Assembly: GCA_030848705.1 (NCBI GenBank)
Contig: CM061237.1
Location: 84,129,910 to 84,193,909 of the forward strand
From: Heracleum sosnowskyi
Lineage: Eukaryota > Streptophyta > Magnoliopsida > Apiales > Apiaceae
Length of the DNA stretch: 64,000 nt
Direction of reading: 5' to 3'
Both the position numbers and the translations under genes were made by a program. The notes under the pieces are model-generated. The model had not been told where the DNA came from. It searched no databases and saw nothing but the letters and a program-made list of their open reading frames with translations. Positions within the stretch are counted from its first letter, which is position 1. Every line of letters starts with the position of its first letter. Below, in pieces: positions 58,911 to 64,000 of this stretch.

Positions 58911-59345
58911 GATATGCATAGACTTGAAGAACAGATTCCGGTCATACGTTGCAAGCTAGAGCGTATATTTCCACCATCATTATTTGACTTAATGGAACAT
59001 ATTTTGGTGCATTTACCGTATGAGGCACGTATTGCTGGTCCTGTGCAGTATCGATGGATGTACCCATTTGAGAGGTTTTTGCGCCACTTGAAGAATAATG
59101 TGAGAAATAAAGCTCGGGTAGAGGGATCCATATGCAATGCTTTTTTGGTTGAAGAAGCTTCAACTTTTTGTTCACATTACTTTGAAGAACATGTTCAGAC
59201 AAGACACATAAAAGTTCCTCGAAATGATTCTAGTAGAGGTGGAGAGAATTTTAATGGAACATTTTCCATATTTTCTTATCCAGGGCGAGCACATGGTTGT
59301 TCTAAAACTCGTTATCTTGATTTCGAATTTGATAAGATCGAATAG
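58911..59345 (+). pseudogene. CACTA TNP2 transposase remnant, second part (DUF4218)
   Basis: This is the continuation of the transposase across the E insertion. The frame from 58914 reads LERIFPPSLFDLMEHI, VQYRWMYPFERFL, EGSICNAFLVEEA, all hallmarks of the DUF4218 domain of plant TNP2-type transposases. It ends at the stop at 59343-59345. This piece is open throughout and lacks stops, unlike the first part. The tcagc at 58906-58910 is the duplicated target. The C-terminal domains usually found further on are missing. Confidence 0.87.
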
Positions 59346-59899
59346 TTTGGTTTACAAAGTTTTTCAACCTCTAATCTAAAAAACATGCTATATTCGAAGA
59401 CCATAATTTGGAATATCATGTTTACCATTGAATAATTGCTCAAAGCAGATTACCAATATCATGCATGATATTGGTACTTTGGTTTATATTAATTTAGTTA
59501 ACTCGGATATTTGTATAGGTTTGTTGGATCCAAAAATAGAAGAATAAAATAAAAAAGAGAAAATATAATTGGATGGTAGGCATAAAAGGTGGTTGTCATT
59601 AGCGTTAGTGGCACTTTTGCATGTGTTGTCTTGTTACTGTTCTGTGTTTGTCGTAATGTACTTGCATTAGTGTTGTTGGTTTTGTGAGAATTTTGTTTTT
59701 GTTTCTTTTCTTGGTTTGAATTTAAAGGCTTGCTTATTTTTGCAAGTTATTAATCAGACCAACAAGTTACTAGTAGTGTGGAAATTGAATTGACTTGCTT
59801 ATTTTTGCAAGAGAAAATCAAATCCCTCCGTGCGGAGCGTTCCCGGCCTGCTGATGGCTCATCAACACCTCAACCTGTTGATGAAAATCAGTTGTTCTA
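59346..59899 (+). other. Flank after the transposase remnant
   Basis: No gene was recognised. It is an AT-rich stretch, probably still CACTA-derived. The string cttatttttgcaag occurs twice (about 59732 and 59798), each preceded by cttg so that it can pair with itself. No CACTA terminal repeat was found. Confidence 0.5.
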
Positions 59900-60950
59900 T
59901 GTTGGTCCTTGACTATTGCAGAGGGGGGGGGGGGGGGGTAGAATGCAATACTGATAAATCTCAATCTACGTTTCAACAACAAAAACTAAGATTAACGTTT
60001 ATCAGTTTATGGGATGCAAACACAAGTAGACACACGAGTTTTTCTCACAAAATAAATGTTTTATTTATTTTGCAAAGTGTTGCTACAACCTCAAGAAAAT
60101 GTTGGTTTTCTTGAGCTTCGATTTCTCGAGTGATTACTTAGAATGGATTGAGAGATAGTCTAAGTAAACTAATCATATCTCTATCATCACGGGTTTGTGA
60201 AGCTGCTGTCATTTTCATGTGGCAGCTTCCTACAAATTGTCTACCCGTGAGTCTTTCCTAAATTGCTATATAAACAAATTATCAGTACTGGAAAAAGCAA
60301 TCTAGATACATTCTATGTTTAGCTAACACAATTCAGTAGATGTAGATTTGTCATACTCTTGAATTCGTGAGCTTTGTCATGTGATCACTCAAGCTTCGGT
60401 CGTAGTCTTGCAGACCTGATGCAGTGTTGGGATACTGCAGCACGCCTGTTTCTTGAACATCCAAACTGTCACATGTTTGACTGGGTAGATCCCCAATACA
60501 AATATTATCCCTTCATGACAGTATCCTGATCGCTAAGCTCGATGTCACAAGAATGCGCTTTTGGTGACAGTAAGAAATCCCCACAGAAGGTTCTGTCAGG
60601 ATTTCCAAGCTTGCTGTCAGGCTAAGGTAAAGTTGCTGTCTGAGGGCTTCCGCCAATGTTGCTGTCAGAGTGAATGTACTGTCGTGACTTGCAACATGCT
60701 GTCTTCTTGTAACCTTAATGTCAATGCCATGACAGTAACATTTATTCTTGCTGTCCTTCTTGAGCACTTCTTGAGGCTTGAACAAATAAATGAACTTCTA
60801 CCAAGATGTACTTAAACTCTTATTTAACAACAAACAAAATGGTTACAAGAACATACTCTGGCTATGACAGTATATTCATACTTAATAAAATTAAGCATTA
60901 AAAAGTATCTAGTTAAGTTGTCTCATAGCTATCACCCATAAATCCTAACA
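59900..60950 (-). repeat. Element F 3' LTR
   Basis: This 1051-bp LTR runs TGTTGGTCC...CCTAACA. A run of about 17 G lies at 59922-59938, followed by tagaatgcaatac. That layout parallels the G7-ttgaatacgatac stretch of S. It contains a dozen or so tgctgtca/tgacagta copies, mostly at 60480-60870. The PPT (minus-strand TGTGGGAGAT) is at 60951-60960. Confidence 0.85.
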
Positions 60951-61046
60951 ATCTCCCACAATTTGTTTTTATGGATAATAACAACAAATTTACAATTAAT
61001 ACATGCTGACAACTTAACTAACAAGATCAGAATTGACAAAAGATTT

Positions 61047-62166
61047 TCACTTAGCTTCAGATTTCCTTTTCTGTCTTGCTTCATTCTCTCTGTTGAGAGC
61101 TTCTTTCAGAATCTCCTCGAGTCCTTCCACCAATGCCTTCTCATCAAGAGAGATGGCATCATCTTCTATCTCATCAATGTACTTACAAACTGCTTTGGAG
61201 AGACATACTTTAGCATCCTGAAGATCTATCCACAAGTCTTTACCAAATGCATAAGTTCTGAACTTCAGTATGCCTTCAACAAGTTTAAATCTTCTTCCAG
61301 GATATGCATTCAGGGTTTTTCTCCTTGATTTATCCAGCTTTGAGTCTTCACCATTTCTCCTTTGAAGAATGCCCTCAATCTCAGAAGAACACAGCTGTTC
61401 TAATTGATGAATTGATCCAATTACCAAGTAGAGTAGATCCTTCAAGGCACTTGTTTTGAGCTTATGAAAGCTTCCAACAGGAATCTCTTCATTTATGAAC
61501 CTGATCCTCAAAGGATTTTCTAGCACGCAAGCTTGGTAATTGGGTCCTTCACTCTCCACCCTGTTGGCTTCTTTGCACTTGTTCAAGAATAGAGCTTCCA
61601 TATCTTCAGTGGCATTTCTTGCTGCAGGATTTGAAGGTCTTTCTTGACCTGGTTGGGTTTGCACCTCTTCTTTAGGAGGGTCCTCTTCATAATCAGCTAT
61701 CTCTTCATCAGAATACTCCAACAAGTGAGCAATGTCAGCATCATCATGATCTTCAAACATGCCAAACTTCTGATAGAATTCCATATCCCTTTCATCCATG
61801 TACTTCAGAACATGTTCAATGACATTTTTGGGAACATTGTCATAGCTTTGGAGTAGCTCCACCATTCTGTCCAAGAAGAAGTAATCAATCCCTCTCCTGA
61901 CCTTTGTTCTCACAATCATAGGGATGTCATTCACGGAAATTGACTCAACTTCCATGATGAAGTCCTTATAAACCTTTATTGACCTTGATGAATCCCACCA
62001 GAGAGTGTACATGCTTGCCTCCTGATTGTCATCTAACTTCACTTCAACACTCCTGATTTCTTTGGACTTACCATGTTGCACTTCAAAAGAGTTTGGGTAT
62101 TTGATTTGAAGAGGCTTCTTCAAATTCCTGCATAGCCCTGTAGCTTTCCTAATTCCTAAGTACTTG
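61047..62166 (-). pseudogene. Element F terminal ORF (probable ORF3), 5'-truncated
   Basis: The frame is open from the G junction to a stop at 61047. The protein is not a gag or pol. It has a mixed domain at its start (WWDSSRSIKVYKDF), an acidic middle (DEEIADYEED) and a helical Lys/Glu-rich C-terminus (EEILKEALNRENEARQKRK). It lies between PPT and upstream sequence exactly as ORF3 does in S and B, but I could not see clear similarity to either. The N-terminus and any pol are lost. Confidence 0.65.
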
Positions 62167-62167
62167 G

Positions 62168-64000
62168 TGTAATAACCCGAATTTTTGGATTAATTAAAAC
62201 TTTTCTTATTATGATTAAGTGCATCAGTGAATAGTGAATTTGGTGGATGAATAGTGATTTTGAGGATTAACAAAATTTTTCATGCCACCTATGTACGAGA
62301 CGTAGTGTGGATATTCCGAAGTCATATTAGTGATCTACGGAGTAAATAAGTGAATGCAAAGACGATCGGAATTCAGAAATTCCAAATTTTATTTTGGTGA
62401 AATATTTGACCGGACAGCGAATTATATATTATTATATTCAAGAAATGAGATATTAAAATTGAGGATTTGAGGATTTAATATTTTGGAATTTTATTATTTT
62501 ATTAAAGTCGATTTAAGGATTCGATTGTTGAAGTGAATAGTGAATAGTTACTATTCACTGCGAGAACCACGTAGAGTTTTATTCGCTCTTTTTGGAAAAT
62601 ATTTCGAATCGTTTCAAGAGGAACAAGACAACATTTACAGGATTAAATGTAGACATGGAAGTAACATGTAACAAGATTAATTCGAGGAATGCAACATTTG
62701 GATCATCCATGTGAAAGGAAAGCGAACCAGTAAAGCTACTTTATCTAAGCCAATGCATGTTGGACAAGTGTCACAAGGAGAGAGCCTTAGAGCTATGACT
62801 CACCACTCTTTTAACACAAAATATCAGCATCATTATCCATTAAACAAGAAAAGAAAAAGAAGGAGAAGAACTCTCTTCTCCCCCATTCTGCCCAGCAAAA
62901 GCATCAAGGAAAGAAAAATCCATAACTCCATTTCTATCCATCCTTAAATCACCAAATTTTAACCATAGCTTCTCCACTCCATGGGCAACGTTCGCTCAAA
63001 ATTTCATGGCCAGAAAAGGAGTGTAGCCTAGTCAAATCCCTTCCCCAAGTCGGAGAACAGAAACTGTCCTGCTTTTCCAGTTTCGACCACTCACCTTAGA
63101 AAGCCAATAGGTAGAGATTCAAGCTTCCCCTGGTGATGAGGTAGGACTCAAAAGAAAGCCCTTGAAGAGTAGAAGGTGTGGTAAAAATCTCAGAACCAAA
63201 CTCTTGTTTTTCGATTTTATATGGATTTTACAAAGTAATGATGAATAGTAACTTGTATTTTGTTTTGTTTTTGGATATTGAGTTGGTGGCTTCCAAAGGT
63301 TGTATTAAGCAAGGATCTAAGTTTATATAGGTGTATTGGAAGTAAACAAGCTTGGAGGAGGTATGAACCTTGAACCCTTGAATGTATTAAGTGATTTTTG
63401 AAGCTTTAATGGTGTAAAAGCATGCTTATGATCTTAGTAGCTATGATTGGGCTTTGTTATAAGTTATATTGAGTTTTAAGAACGTAAAGGCATTGCTTGG
63501 CCTCAGTTCTTGGTTGAATAAGATGTATACATTGAGTGGAGTGATCGATATGCATTTTGGATGATTTGAAATTTGGGAATATCCGAGTTATAGCCGTCGT
63601 AATGCCCAAATTTGTACCTACTGATTGGTTCCCTGTTTTACCTCTGTTAGAGCTCGACCCTTGAGTCCTACTGCCCATGATTGTGTAGTTTATGTTATAA
63701 GCTTCGTAATGATATGTGGTTCGCCTAATTTGGCCGAACGGTTTAAGAGAAAAGTGAGTTTTAGTAAACGTCGTTCGGAGGAACAACCCTTCTCTGTTCA
63801 GCAACTTTGAGGCTATATTTGGACCACTTCGGAGCCATATTAAAATGTGAAACTTTGAGGAATAATACTAGAGACAGTTAGGAAGGCTCACGAAAAAGAT
63901 TCGGATTAAAAAGATTATTTTTCGATTTTATAAAAATGTTTTAGTCGAGGTCGCGCAAGTGAAAACCACTGAAAACAAGACTTAGAAACCAAGGTTCCAA
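62168..64000 (+). repeat. LTR G: E-related LTR, runs off the window
   Basis: It starts TGTAATAACCCG inside F's ORF. It follows the E LTR with clear but diverged similarity, for example aaccagtaaagctacttt, tgactcaccact, cttctccactccatgg and the gaatagt repeats near the start, including a perfect hairpin at 62532-62560. The hairpin tandem array of E has not been reached by the window end. No gene was seen; small frames here are not supported. Confidence 0.8.

Larger units (their letters stand above)
59900..62167 (-). mobile_element. Element F: copia-like element, 3' part only
   Basis: This is a minus-strand element represented by a 3' LTR, a PPT and the end of an ORF, cut at 62167 by LTR G. 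The layout and the LTR ends (TGTT...AACA plus a PPT of GGGAGAT type) match the Sirevirus-like elements S, B and C. It is a different family by sequence. Confidence 0.78.

Noticed and set aside
59922..59938. Run of about 17 G as a functional G-quadruplex
   Set aside because: It is a single homopolymer in an LTR, its length may be a sequencing or assembly artefact, and no further G-runs flank it. Only the shared layout with S is notable.

Overview
This window looks like plant nuclear DNA, probably from a eudicot with a large, repeat-rich genome. The evidence is that almost every base can be assigned to plant retroelements or to a plant-type CACTA (En/Spm) transposase remnant. These are Sirevirus-like Ty1/copia elements with an extra third ORF, and Tekay/Del-like Ty3/gypsy elements with very long LTRs. 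No host gene, tRNA, rRNA or organellar insert was recognised. The species cannot be fixed from the sequence.

Left half (1-30.0 kb). A decayed plus-strand copia element, A, starts outside the window. Its gag and pol run to 4031, where minus-strand element B inserted. B's 3' LTR starts at 4032 and is itself split by a complete 13.6-kb minus-strand element, S (4502-18060). S has two almost identical LTRs, a 5-bp target duplication (aacaa), a PBS, a PPT and open gag, pol and ORF3 frames. B resumes at 18066 with a frameshifted ORF3 and a pol carrying two stops, then ends abruptly in its protease at about 26550. There the last codons of A's pol appear on the plus strand, followed by the start of A's ORF3. 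That ORF3 is cut at 27524 by element C, a relative of B of which only the 3' LTR and most of ORF3 remain.

Middle and right (30.0-64 kb). Two LTR fragments of gypsy type lie at 30.0-31.9 kb. They abut a broken CACTA TNP2 transposase (31877-33235), which continues at 58911-59345. It was split by element E (33236-58905, target duplication tcagc). E has 4.4-kb LTRs, an intact PBS and PPT, and a badly decayed internal region. Just after E's PBS sits element D (37692-50072, target duplication aactt), a minus-strand Tekay-like chromovirus with 3.3-kb LTRs. D has one gag-pol frame broken by three stops, plus an extra small upstream ORF. To the right of the transposase are the 3' LTR and ORF3 end of another copia-like element, F, cut at 62168 by an E-related LTR, G, that runs off the window.

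How the parts work together. Retrotransposon gag makes the particle. Pol supplies protease, integrase, reverse transcriptase and RNase H. PBS and PPT prime DNA synthesis, and the LTRs drive transcription. Only S looks potentially competent as read. The most interesting signal is that each copia family here carries its own short motif. It is repeated in both orientations in the LTR and/or the pol-ORF3 spacer, and in some families also inside variable coding segments. E also merits attention as a large non-autonomous, LARD-like element.
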